Origin: DASZZV01 sp035544835
GTDB lineage: Bacteria; Acidobacteriota; Thermoanaerobaculia; Gp7-AA8
Direction of reading: 5' to 3'
NCBI GenBank assembly: GCA_035544835.1
Contig: DASZZV010000408.1
Span: 1 to 31,188 of the forward strand
Length of the DNA: 31,188 bases
Part shown: piece by piece, positions 9,551-16,170 of the stretch
Numbering within the stretch: position 1 is the stretch's first letter
How the letters are laid out: each line of letters begins with the position of its first letter
Position numbers and translations under genes: made by a program
The notes under the pieces: model-generated
Database searches by the model: none
What the model saw: only the letters and a program-made list of their open reading frames with translations
Told to the model about the DNA's origin: nothing

Positions 9551-9817
9551 ATGAATCAGGTAAGTCAGGGAACAGATCACTCCAACGGCGCACCGCAGCG
9601 GCGGTGGGGATTCAGGTTCTCCGAACGTGCGGCGTATTTCATATTCACATTTGTTCTTACGATCGCAAGTTTGTGGTTTGCCGCCGTGACGGAGGATTTC
9701 GCATTCGGGTGGAGAGAGATAATTGTTGGATCCCTCGCAGGATTAATCTTGGGCTGTGTCGTAGCGATTGCGAGCGAGTGGCTGCGTGAGCTAGTGTTCG
9801 GGTTGTTTTTTCCGTGA
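9551..9817 (+). CDS. Small membrane protein, unknown function
   Basis: 88 residues, starting one base after the previous stop, so translation is probably coupled; no strong ribosome binding site is seen. An Arg-rich N-terminus (PQRRWGFRFSER) precedes two hydrophobic helices, AAYFIFTFVLTIASLWFAAV and EIIVGSLAGLILGCVVAIA, and a short hydrophobic end. No family is recognised. Like its upstream neighbour it is AT-richer than the Rhs gene and lies between the Rhs tip and repeat A, so it may be a second immunity or accessory membrane protein. It is the last gene of the operon; no clear intrinsic terminator follows. Confidence 0.5.
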   Translation: MNQVSQGTDHSNGAPQRRWGFRFSERAAYFIFTFVLTIASLWFAAVTEDFAFGWREIIVGSLAGLILGCVVAIASEWLRELVFGLFFP

Positions 9818-9904
9818 GATTATGGTTCGAGGAGTGAGCCGTTGCAAAGATGATTGGGCGCCAGCTCATCGCGAGCGGTGAGGTTCCCAGCCAGGTCATC
9901 TCAT

Positions 9905-10269
9905 CCCACCTCCCGCGCGCCTGCACGTTCCGCGCAAGTGGGGCCGCCTAATACAGCGCAGAGTGGACGCGGCCTCGCAGTCTGCTGGATCGTTCGTTCA
10001 TCGCGAGTACGCCGGCCGCGCCACTCAGCGCGGTATTAGGCGGACTCGGTTCCCGCGCGTCTGCCAGTTCCCCCGCCCGGCCCCTCCCGATGGTCAACAT
10101 CTTGCCGAGTGCCCGCTGCGCCGTCGCGCTCGACGCGCCGAGAGCGGAGCGCGGCGAGCGTTCGCTTCACGCCCGCCCACGCCCCCTCGCTCTCTCCTCG
10201 CCGCGCTCCGCTCCCGGCGCTTCCCCCGCCCATCCCCCAGCGCCGGCGGCCCAGCTGCGGTGTCGGAAC
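9905..10269 (+). repeat. Repeat A, copy 1: two-hairpin GC-rich element
   Basis: About 365 bp, closely similar to 18545-18930 (same strand) and to the reverse complement of 10551-10933. Hairpin 1 spans 9946-10041: outer arms GCCTAAT and ATTAGGC, then a spacer, then long inner arms (9956-9974 with 10014-10031) that pair except for one mismatch and one unpaired base, closing a loop of about 40 bases. Hairpin 2 has perfect 17-bp arms at 10142-10158 and 10197-10213. No coding potential is shared between copies. The fold resembles an integron attC site in outline, but the outer arms lack the canonical GTTRRRY ending. It begins about 90 bases after the last gene of the Rhs operon. Confidence 0.75.
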
Positions 10270-10345
10270 CAAAAAAGAGAAGACGACGTCGGATGAAAAG
10301 AACAAACGCGCGCTGTTTGCTGCTGCTTCGGCGCGTCTCGCCGGG

Positions 10346-10520
10346 CCGGGCGGTGGAAGAGAAGCTCCAGAGGCAGAGCACGTCGCTCCGTCGGCGTCGC
10401 TACTCACATCACCAGCGCCGATCGGCGGCGGAGTCAAGGCGGATGGGTGGTGGAGGCCTTGACTCCGTCGTCGACTCGGCGCTACGGGTCTCACGCGATG
10501 CCGGCGGAGTGATGTGCGGC
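10346..10520 (+). repeat. Repeat B, copy 1: long imperfect palindrome
   Basis: About 175 bp, matching the reverse complement of 11133-11308 at most positions. Internally it folds on itself: a 12-bp central stem (10429-10440 with 10456-10467) inside a longer imperfect stem in which CACATCAC (10406-10413) faces GTGATGTG (10509-10516) and CAGCGCCGATCGG faces CGACTCGGCGCTA. Compared with copy 2 the central stem differs at three base pairs, each changed on both sides so that pairing is kept. It overlaps no supported gene. Confidence 0.7.
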
Positions 10521-10550
10521 GTTTGCAGGCGCGTTTGTTTTTCTTTTTTT

Positions 10551-10933
10551 CCGTTCCAGTACCGCAGCGGGCCAGGCCGGCGCTGGGGTGCGGGCGGAGG
10601 AAGCGCCGGCCGGCAGCGGAGCGCGGCGAGACAGAGAGCGAGGGCGGGCGGGAGGGTGGGAAGCGAACGCTCGCCGCGCGGAGCGGCGCGGGGCGCAGGC
10701 GGAACGCCGAGCACGCGCGGCCCGCGGGCACTCGGTAGCATGTTGACTACCTGCCGGGTCGGGCGGGGGAACTGGCAGACGCGCTGTCCGAGTCCGCCTA
10801 ATGCCGCGCTGAGCGGCGCGGCCGGCGTACTCGCGACAGAGCGAACGACACAGCAGACTGCGAGGCCGTGTCCGCTCAGCGCCGCATTAGGCGGCCCCAC
10901 TTGCGCGGAACGTGCAGGCGCGCGGGAGGTGGG
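10551..10933 (-). repeat. Repeat A, copy 2 (inverted relative to copies 1 and 3)
   Basis: About 380 bp, reverse complement of the repeat A pattern. The attC-like hairpin lies at 10796-10892 with outer arms GCCTAAT (10796-10802) and ATTAGGC (10886-10892), and its inner arms pair with one unpaired base. The second hairpin region lies near 10600-10690. Together with copy 1 it forms an inverted repeat around repeat B1. A run of T and a CCGTTCCAGT box mark its left edge, matching the CTGGAAC at the end of copy 3. Confidence 0.75.
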
Positions 10934-11132
10934 CGGAGGGTACGGCCTCGGGATTTAGAAGCGAGTCACGCGCGGGCGGGAGCGCTGGCGCGCGCCGTGC
11001 CGCGCTGCACGAAGGACCCGCGAGAACCTGTCATTGCACGGCGCGTGATCAGCGCGAGGGTGGGCGGGGGCTTCACGATCGAAGGAACCAACTCTGTTTC
11101 TTCGGAACGCGCTGCCCTGTGGCTCACTTTCT

Positions 11133-11308
11133 CCGCACATCACTCCGTCGGCATCGCTCCAGACGCGTAGCGCCGAGTCGACAAGAGCGTCAAGGCCTCC
11201 ACCGCCCGGCCGCCTTGACGCTCTCGCCGATCGGCGCTGGTGATGTGAGTAGCGACGCCGACGGAGCGACGTGCTCTGCCTCTGGAGCTTCTCTTTCCCC
11301 CGCCCAGC
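11133..11308 (-). repeat. Repeat B, copy 2 (inverted)
   Basis: Reverse-complement copy of 10346-10520. The central stem is GAGCGTCAAGGC (11185-11196) with GCCTTGACGCTC (11212-11223). The outer parts, including CACATCACTCCG and GAGCTTCTCTTTCCCCCGCC, match copy 1 closely. No gene is seen inside. Confidence 0.7.
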
Positions 11309-11459
11309 CGCAGCGATCGTCCCGCTATGTCCCGCCATATCCCGTAAAATCAAAGGCCGCGCGGATTGCCTGCGGTGGTCGCTCTTTTGGGACGTTGCTG
11401 CCTAACCGGGTTGGCGACCAAGTGCGAGGGGTGGAACTGTTCGTTCTGGAGACGCGAGC

Positions 11460-12473
11460 CTAGTCCCTCAGGACAACGTGCTCTTTTGAGCACGGCTCGT
11501 CGGTACCGGCCTCACCGCACGGTACCCGCTCAACCTTCCCCTTCACGTCCGACCAATCCCGCACGTGAATCTGACGTGAATCAAATAGGTCTGCCATCTG
11601 CCGTTCGCTGCGGTCTTCCTTGCTGTCAATATACGTGTGCAGGGCCAACGGCCACAGCGATGCGACATACTTCGTTCCCGAGAAGATCCCAACCAGCGCG
11701 TCATTGTAAAAAACCGCCGCGCCGCTCATACCAAAATCGAATTCCTTGTCGAGCGTGAACCCGGCGAAAGTGCACTGGCCGCAATCCCGAACCACGGGAG
11801 ATACGCCGACAACGCGCGCCACATCTCCCTTTACCCAGAAGCCGACCGTATGCCGTTCGCCATGGTTCATGATCACCCTGCCGGGTAGGCCAAAGATGAA
11901 CACCTGTTCCCCGACCGGCGGCGGCAGCATCTGCCATTCGAAGAACCTCTGCAGCTTCTCGTTCTCCCCCGCGCCCGGAGAAATCGGATGGGTTCGAAGA
12001 GTCGTAATGTCAGTATCCGGCGAGGAGAGGTCTACATCGACAGCGGAGTCTGCGGCATCAGGCGACGGCCACATGAGTGGCGTCGTCGCCATGCCCGGCC
12101 GGTCATATCCCGGAGGCAGCTGATAGACCTGCGTGGAGAAGCGTGTATTGTCCACCAGTCGATGTTTGTATTTCGAGTCGAAGACGGTCATGCGGCGACG
12201 AATGGCATCAAACTGATCGTCCAATTGCTGATAAGACCGTGACACGTGCGCGGCCGATAGCCCTAAGCGCGGTGCGACGAATATGCCGGTGCCGGCACGC
12301 TTCGCTACAGCGATTTCGCCTTCTATCCAGGCATAGTGACCGAACACGAGAGGCGCCAACCGTGCGACCCACTGCCGGTTCTCCTCGCCAACCCTTTCCC
12401 TGCGCTCCAGTTCTTCCTTACCGGCGTCTGACCAGGCATATACCAAAATGCCACCCACATCGACTAATCCCAT
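11460..12473 (-). CDS. Trypsin-like serine protease domain protein
   Basis: 337 residues, no signal peptide, so probably cytoplasmic. A chymotrypsin-fold protease with the full triad in order: His76 in LSAAHV, Asp155 in DTDITTLR, Ser250 in FDFGMSGAAV, plus GTGIFVAP before the His as in trypsin_2 (HtrA/DegP-like) domains. About 50 residues precede the domain and about 70 charged residues follow; no PDZ domain is seen. The ATG has GAGGAGAA seven bases upstream (12481-12488 on the plus strand), and a strong hairpin sits just ahead of that (12498-12538). Single gene, convergent with nothing, lying between repeat B2 and the putative mobile module. Cytoplasmic trypsin-like domains occur in several defence and conflict systems, but no partner gene is visible here, so the role is open. 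Confidence 0.85.
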   Translation of the reverse strand: MGLVDVGGILVYAWSDAGKEELERRERVGEENRQWVARLAPLVFGHYAWIEGEIAVAKRAGTGIFVAPRLGLSAAHVSRSYQQLDDQFDAIRRRMTVFDSKYKHRLVDNTRFSTQVYQLPPGYDRPGMATTPLMWPSPDAADSAVDVDLSSPDTDITTLRTHPISPGAGENEKLQRFFEWQMLPPPVGEQVFIFGLPGRVIMNHGERHTVGFWVKGDVARVVGVSPVVRDCGQCTFAGFTLDKEFDFGMSGAAVFYNDALVGIFSGTKYVASLWPLALHTYIDSKEDRSERQMADLFDSRQIHVRDWSDVKGKVERVPCGEAGTDEPCSKEHVVLRD

Positions 12474-12497
12474 AGAACCGTTCTCCTCGATCAGCCG

Positions 12498-12538
12498 GCG
12501 GGCGGGAGTCGCGAAGAAGCGGACGCGATCCCGCCCGC
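12498..12538 (-). promoter_or_regulatory. Strong 5' leader hairpin upstream of the protease
   Basis: Arms GCGGGCGGGA (12498-12507) and TCCCGCCCGC (12529-12538) are perfectly complementary and continue inward as TCGCG/CGCGA with one bulged base, closing a 10-base loop. It lies about ten bases ahead of the ribosome binding site of the minus-strand protease gene, so it would form in the mRNA leader. There is no T-run, so it is not a plain terminator; an effect on translation or mRNA stability is inferred. Confidence 0.45.
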
Positions 12539-12547
12539 TGCCTGCTG

Positions 12548-12561
12548 CTTCTCTCTTTAGC
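12548..12561 (+). repeat. Candidate left attachment repeat
   Basis: CTTCTCTCTTTAGC, identical to 17187-17200. It is followed by CGCCGAGAGC here and by TGCTGAAGC at the right copy, so a weaker similarity (CTTTAGCYGCYGA) continues past the exact match. Confidence 0.4.
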
Positions 12562-12567
12562 CGCCGA

Positions 12568-12590
12568 GAGCTTCTCTTTCCACCGCCCGG
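12568..12590 (-). repeat. Stray end of repeat B
   Basis: These 23 bases differ by one inserted base from the outer end of repeat B1 read on the minus strand (10346-10367) and resemble that of B2 (11286-11307). The rest of repeat B is absent. It directly follows the candidate left attachment repeat. Confidence 0.4.
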
Positions 12591-12608
12591 TGGTGAGGCG
12601 GGTTTTTT
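12583..12608 (+). terminator. Weak intrinsic-terminator-like hairpin
   Basis: CCGCC (12583-12587) pairs with GGCGG (12597-12601) across a 9-base loop and is followed by TTTTTT (12603-12608). The stem is only five pairs. It would stop plus-strand transcription entering the module from the left; no plus-strand gene ends here. Confidence 0.3.
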
Positions 12609-12616
12609 CCTTAGTG

Positions 12617-13000
12617 CTAGTCGGACCCGGCCAGGGAGTTTATGAGGCGGATGACGGCGCGCTGGTCTTTGTCGGGAAGTGTCGAGACGAGCTGAAACTT
12701 CTTCCAGAGGCGGCGCGTCTCGGGATCTTCGGTACGCGCATCGGGCCTTGGTGCTCGCTTCACGCCGAGTAGCTCGTCGGTCGTCACGGCCAATGCCTTC
12801 GCGAGCGCAACAAGCACTGGCGCCGGAGGAAACCCGAAAGCGTTCTCGTAGTAGGAAACGGCGCGTTGCGTCGTTCCCGCGGCCTCTGCGAGATCGATCT
12901 GAGTCATGCCTCTGGTTCTGCGGATCGCTGCGAGCCGCTTTCCAAATGCCTCGTCGCCAGCCTTCTGTCTTGCCATCTCATCGAGAATTTTAAAGGCCAT
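12617..13000 (-). CDS. XRE-family HTH transcriptional regulator
   Basis: 127 residues. A helix-turn-helix_3 domain spans about residues 20-77: FGKRLAAIRRTRGMTQIDLAEAAGTTQRAVSYYE with the GMTQ...LA...T...VSYYE pattern, then LVALAKALAVTTDELLG. A C-terminal helical tail of about 50 residues (RRLWKKFQLVSTLPDKDQRA) may serve in dimerisation. I chose the ATG at 13000 because AAGGAGG lies eight bases upstream; the frame stays open to 13036. It is transcribed divergently from the primase across 134 bases that hold a palindromic operator candidate. A repressor of the primase-recombinase operon, probably also self-regulating, is the expected role. Confidence 0.9.
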   Translation of the reverse strand: MAFKILDEMARQKAGDEAFGKRLAAIRRTRGMTQIDLAEAAGTTQRAVSYYENAFGFPPAPVLVALAKALAVTTDELLGVKRAPRPDARTEDPETRRLWKKFQLVSTLPDKDQRAVIRLINSLAGSD

Positions 13001-13025
13001 CGCCGAACCTCCTTCCGGGCATCGC

Positions 13026-13053
13026 TTGCCAGACATTACGCAATGCGTATACT
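13026..13053 (+). promoter_or_regulatory. Sigma70-type promoter with palindromic operator, primase operon
   Basis: TTGCCA (13026-13031) and TATACT (13048-13053) are separated by 16 bases, each five of six to consensus. Between them lies the palindrome TACGCA-A-TGCGTA (13037-13049), touching the -10 box: the classic place for a repressor to block RNA polymerase. The XRE protein encoded divergently at 12617-13000 is the natural candidate to bind it. The leader would be about 75 bases. Confidence 0.6.
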
Positions 13054-13134
13054 CTCATGGTCGGTTTTAGTACGCCAGTGATTACCGACAATGCGTGCAG
13101 AAAGATCTTGACACGTTTTTTAGAAGGAGGCGAC

Positions 13135-16100
13135 ATGGCCCGTATCCTCGAGGAAGAAATCGAACGGATCAAACGCGAGGTCTCGCTCGAGCGGCTCGTC
13201 ACTGCGCGCGGGATCGAGCTTCGCCGGCACGGCGCGGACCTCATCGGTCTTTGCCCCTTCCACGACGATCACGAGCCGTCACTCGTCATCACGCCGGCGA
13301 AAAATCTCTGGCATTGTCTCGGAGCCTGTCAGACCGGGGGCTCGGTCATCGACTGGGTGATGAAATGCCAAGGGGTCTCGTTCCGCCATGCCGTCGAGAT
13401 CCTTCGTGCTGACTTTCTTTCTTTAGCTGCTGACTCGGCGATCGTGAAGCAGTCGACGGTTCGCACACTCGGTGCGCCGGTGTCTGTGGCGATGAGCGAC
13501 GCGGAACTGATGCTGCATGTGGTGGGCTACTACCACGAGACGCTGAGGCAAAGTCCCGAGGCTCTCGCGTTTTTGAAAAAGCGCGGGCTCGACTCGGCCG
13601 AGATGATCGATCACTTCAAGCTCGGCTTCGCGAATCGAACGCTGGGGCTGCGTCTGCCGAACAAGCAGCGGAAAGAGGGAGCGGAGATCCGTTCGCGACT
13701 CGAGCGGCTCGGCATCTTGCGCGAGTCGACGGGGCACGAGCACTTCAACGGCTCACTCGTCGTGCCGGTCTTCGACGGCGAGGGCCATGTCGCGGAGATG
13801 TACGGAAGAAAAATCACGACGGGGCTCAAGCCCGGGACGCCTCTTCATCTCTACCTTCCTGGCCCGCACCGCGGCGTGTGGAATGAAGAGGCGCTCGCCG
13901 CGAGCAAAGAGATCATCCTGTGCGAAGCGCTCATCGATGCGATGACTTTCTGGTGCGCGGGATACCGCAACGTCACGGCGAGCTACGGGATCGAAGGCTT
14001 CACCGCTGATCACCTGACCGCGCTGCAGCGCAACGGAACCGAGCACGTTCTCATCGCCTACGATCGCGACGACGCGGGCGATCGCGCGGCAGCTTCGCTC
14101 GCCCAGAAGCTCATCGCCGCCGGGATCCGCTGCTCGCGGATCCACTTTCCGAAAGGAATGGACGCGAACGAGTACGCGCTGAAAGTGCAGCCGGCATCGC
14201 GCTCGCTCGGCGTTGTGATCCGAAGTGCCGAGTGGATCGGGGGAGTTGGGCCAGGAAGCGAGAGTGAGACGGCTGTTTTCCCTTTAGCTGCTGACTCTCA
14301 TTCGAGCGAGCCGCTAAAAAAAGACGAGCAGCTAAAGGAAAAATCTTCTGACACTCCGCTGCAGCCTCGAAAAGCCTCTTCTGTCGATCCTGAATCCTCG
14401 ACCACCGACTCTTCACAGATCGTCGTGCGCTTCGGCGATCGCCGCTATCGCGTTCGAGGCATGCAGAAGAACACCGCCTTCGACTCGCTGCGGATCAATG
14501 TCCTGGTCTCGCGTGACGCGCCCGTCGAGAGCTTCTTCGTCGACACGGTCGAGCTCTACTCGGCGCGGCAACGCTCTCTCTTCGAGAAACAGGCCGCCGC
14601 GGAGATCGGAGTCACCGAAGAGATCGTCCATCGCGACGTCGGCGAGCTTCTGCGCAAACTCGAAGAGCTGCAACAGGACGAGATCCGCAAAGCGCTCGCA
14701 CCGAAAGACGCGGCGCCCTCCCTCACCGACGGCGAAACCAAAGAAGCTCTCGATCTGCTGCGCGATCCCGATCTCCCGGGGCGCATCCTCCGCGACTTCG
14801 CCCGGTGCGGGGTCGTCGGCGAAGAGACCAACAAGCTCATGGGCTATCTCGCCGCCGTCTCGCGCAAGCTCGATGCGCCGCTGGCCATCATCATTCAGAG
14901 CTCGTCGGCCGCCGGCAAGTCGGCGCTCATGGAAGCGGTCCTGGCCTTCATGCCCGAAGAAGAGCGGGTGCAGTACTCGGCGATGACCGGACAGAGCCTC
15001 TTCTACATGGGCGAGACGAATCTGAAGCACAAGATCCTGGCCATCGCCGAAGAAGAGGGCGCCGAGCGAGCGTCGTACGCGCTCAAGCTTCTGCAGAGCG
15101 AAGGGCGACTCACCATCGCCTCGACCGGGAAAGATCCGGCCACCGGCAAGCTCGTGACGCACGAGTACCACGTCGAAGGGCCGGTGATGATCTTCCTCAC
15201 CACAACCGCCATCGAGATCGATGAGGAGCTCCTCAACCGCTGCATCGTTCTGACCGTCGACGAGGACCGCGAACAGACGCGGGCCATTCACCGCCTGCAG
15301 CGCGAATCGCAGACGCTCGAAGGGCTTCTGGCTCGCCGCGACAGCAACCGCATCCTCACCGTGCATCGCAACGCGCAGCGGCTCCTGAGGCCTCTCCTCG
15401 TTGCCAACCCTTTCGCGCGCGAGCTGACGTTCATGGACAGCCGTACCCGCACGCGGCGCGATCATATGAAGTACCTCACGCTCATCCGCGCCATCGCTCT
15501 GCTTCATCAGTATCAGCGCGAGCGCAAGACCATCGTCCACAACGGCGAGGCGGTCGAGTACATCGAAGTCACCACTGGCGACATTGCCCTGGCCAACAAG
15601 CTCGCGCATGAAGTGCTCGGCCGCTCGCTCGACGAGTTCCCGCCGCAGACGCGGAGACTTCTGGGTCTCATCGACAATATGGTGACCACCGAGTGCGAGC
15701 GTCAGCAGATCGATCGCTGCGATTACCGCTTCTCACGGCGCCAGCTGCGCGCCTTCACCGGATGGGGAGAGACCCAGCTCCGCATCCATCTCGAGCGCCT
15801 CACCCAGCTCGAGTATCTGCTGGTCCATCGCGGCGGCCGCGGTCAGAGCTTCGTCTATGAGCTCCTGTATGAAGCGAAGGGAGAGCTGCTGATGTCGATC
15901 TTCCCGGCCGCGCAGGCCATCACTACGATCGGCACTTCGCGGGGGGAAGAGCCCAACCTCGCGGGGGGATCGCGGGGCCAAAACGGGGGGGTCGCGGGGG
16001 GTCGCGGCCCAACCTCGCGGGGCAGGAAAGTGAGGCCTGGTGCGGCTCGTCTCACTTTGGCCGCCAAAACTCCCGAAAACGCACATCTGGAGGACACGCC

Positions 16101-16170
16101 AAAACCGCGTCGTAGTCCTGGTCGTAGCGGGAATGGCCGCGATCACGACGCGCCGCTCGGGAGCAAGTGA
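13135..16170 (+). CDS. DNA primase fused to P-loop ATPase (CHC2 zinc finger, TOPRIM, ATPase, winged helix)
   Basis: 1011 residues. Residues 10-100 form a CHC2 zinc-binding domain (C40-P-F-H43, C61, C65). A DnaG-like catalytic core follows, with TOPRIM acid residues in ILCEALID (E264) and YDRDDAGDRAA (D310, D312). After a Ser/Lys-rich linker (about 365-425) comes a P-loop region with SSSAAGKSALME (about 590-600) and a downstream FLTTTAIEIDEELLNR, like helicase or D5-type ATPases of mobile elements. A winged-helix segment (RFSRRQLRAFTGWGETQLRIHLERL) lies near the end, then a low-complexity Gly/Arg tail encoded by a G-rich repeat. It should start and drive replication of the element. AAGGAGG (13124-13130) fixes the ATG at 13135. 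The stop overlaps the recombinase start (TGATG). Two interdomain linkers contain the same nucleotide motif CTTTAGCTGCTGACTC (13421 and 14282). Confidence 0.9.
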   Translation: MARILEEEIERIKREVSLERLVTARGIELRRHGADLIGLCPFHDDHEPSLVITPAKNLWHCLGACQTGGSVIDWVMKCQGVSFRHAVEILRADFLSLAADSAIVKQSTVRTLGAPVSVAMSDAELMLHVVGYYHETLRQSPEALAFLKKRGLDSAEMIDHFKLGFANRTLGLRLPNKQRKEGAEIRSRLERLGILRESTGHEHFNGSLVVPVFDGEGHVAEMYGRKITTGLKPGTPLHLYLPGPHRGVWNEEALAASKEIILCEALIDAMTFWCAGYRNVTASYGIEGFTADHLTALQRNGTEHVLIAYDRDDAGDRAAASLAQKLIAAGIRCSRIHFPKGMDANEYALKVQPASRSLGVVIRSAEWIGGVGPGSESETAVFPLAADSHSSEPLKKDEQLKEKSSDTPLQPRKASSVDPESSTTDSSQIVVRFGDRRYRVRGMQKNTAFDSLRINVLVSRDAPVESFFVDTVELYSARQRSLFEKQAAAEIGVTEEIVHRDVGELLRKLEELQQDEIRKALAPKDAAPSLTDGETKEALDLLRDPDLPGRILRDFARCGVVGEETNKLMGYLAAVSRKLDAPLAIIIQSSSAAGKSALMEAVLAFMPEEERVQYSAMTGQSLFYMGETNLKHKILAIAEEEGAERASYALKLLQSEGRLTIASTGKDPATGKLVTHEYHVEGPVMIFLTTTAIEIDEELLNRCIVLTVDEDREQTRAIHRLQRESQTLEGLLARRDSNRILTVHRNAQRLLRPLLVANPFARELTFMDSRTRTRRDHMKYLTLIRAIALLHQYQRERKTIVHNGEAVEYIEVTTGDIALANKLAHEVLGRSLDEFPPQTRRLLGLIDNMVTTECERQQIDRCDYRFSRRQLRAFTGWGETQLRIHLERLTQLEYLLVHRGGRGQSFVYELLYEAKGELLMSIFPAAQAITTIGTSRGEEPNLAGGSRGQNGGVAGGRGPTSRGRKVRPGAARLTLAAKTPENAHLEDTPKPRRSPGRSGNGRDHDAPLGSK
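15937..16022 (+). repeat. G-rich imperfect tandem repeat at the primase 3' end
   Basis: Units of TCGCGG followed by two to four more G occur at 15937, 15959, 15970, 15992, 16002 and 16015, with a further run of seven G at 15985-15991. It encodes the low-complexity tail of the primase. G runs of six, six, four, seven, six and four in under 90 bases make a G-quadruplex likely on this strand, and the homopolymers are prone to slippage. Confidence 0.65.

Larger units (their letters stand above)
9818..11459. other. 1.6-kb non-coding region built of inverted repeats A and B
   Basis: No gene is supported here although long open frames exist in all directions; they follow from very high GC content and palindromic repeats, and the frames are not conserved between repeat copies. 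Order: repeat A1 (plus), repeat B1 (plus), repeat A2 (minus), about 200 bases of unrelated sequence, repeat B2 (minus), then about 150 bases with nothing recognisable up to the protease stop codon. A1/A2 and B1/B2 are interlocked inverted pairs. Confidence 0.7.

Noticed and set aside
9963..10958. 331-codon open frame through repeats A1, B1 and A2
   Set aside because: Composition is Arg/Ala/Pro-rich from GC-rich repeats, equally long frames exist in other phases, and frames are not kept between repeat copies.
13108..13113. TTGACA as -35 box of the primase gene
   Set aside because: A -10 box at normal spacing would fall on the ribosome binding site or start codon; the promoter at 13026-13053 fits better.
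14413..15609. 398-codon frame opposite the primase gene
   Set aside because: Shadow of a high-GC coding region; the plus-strand primase has clear domains.
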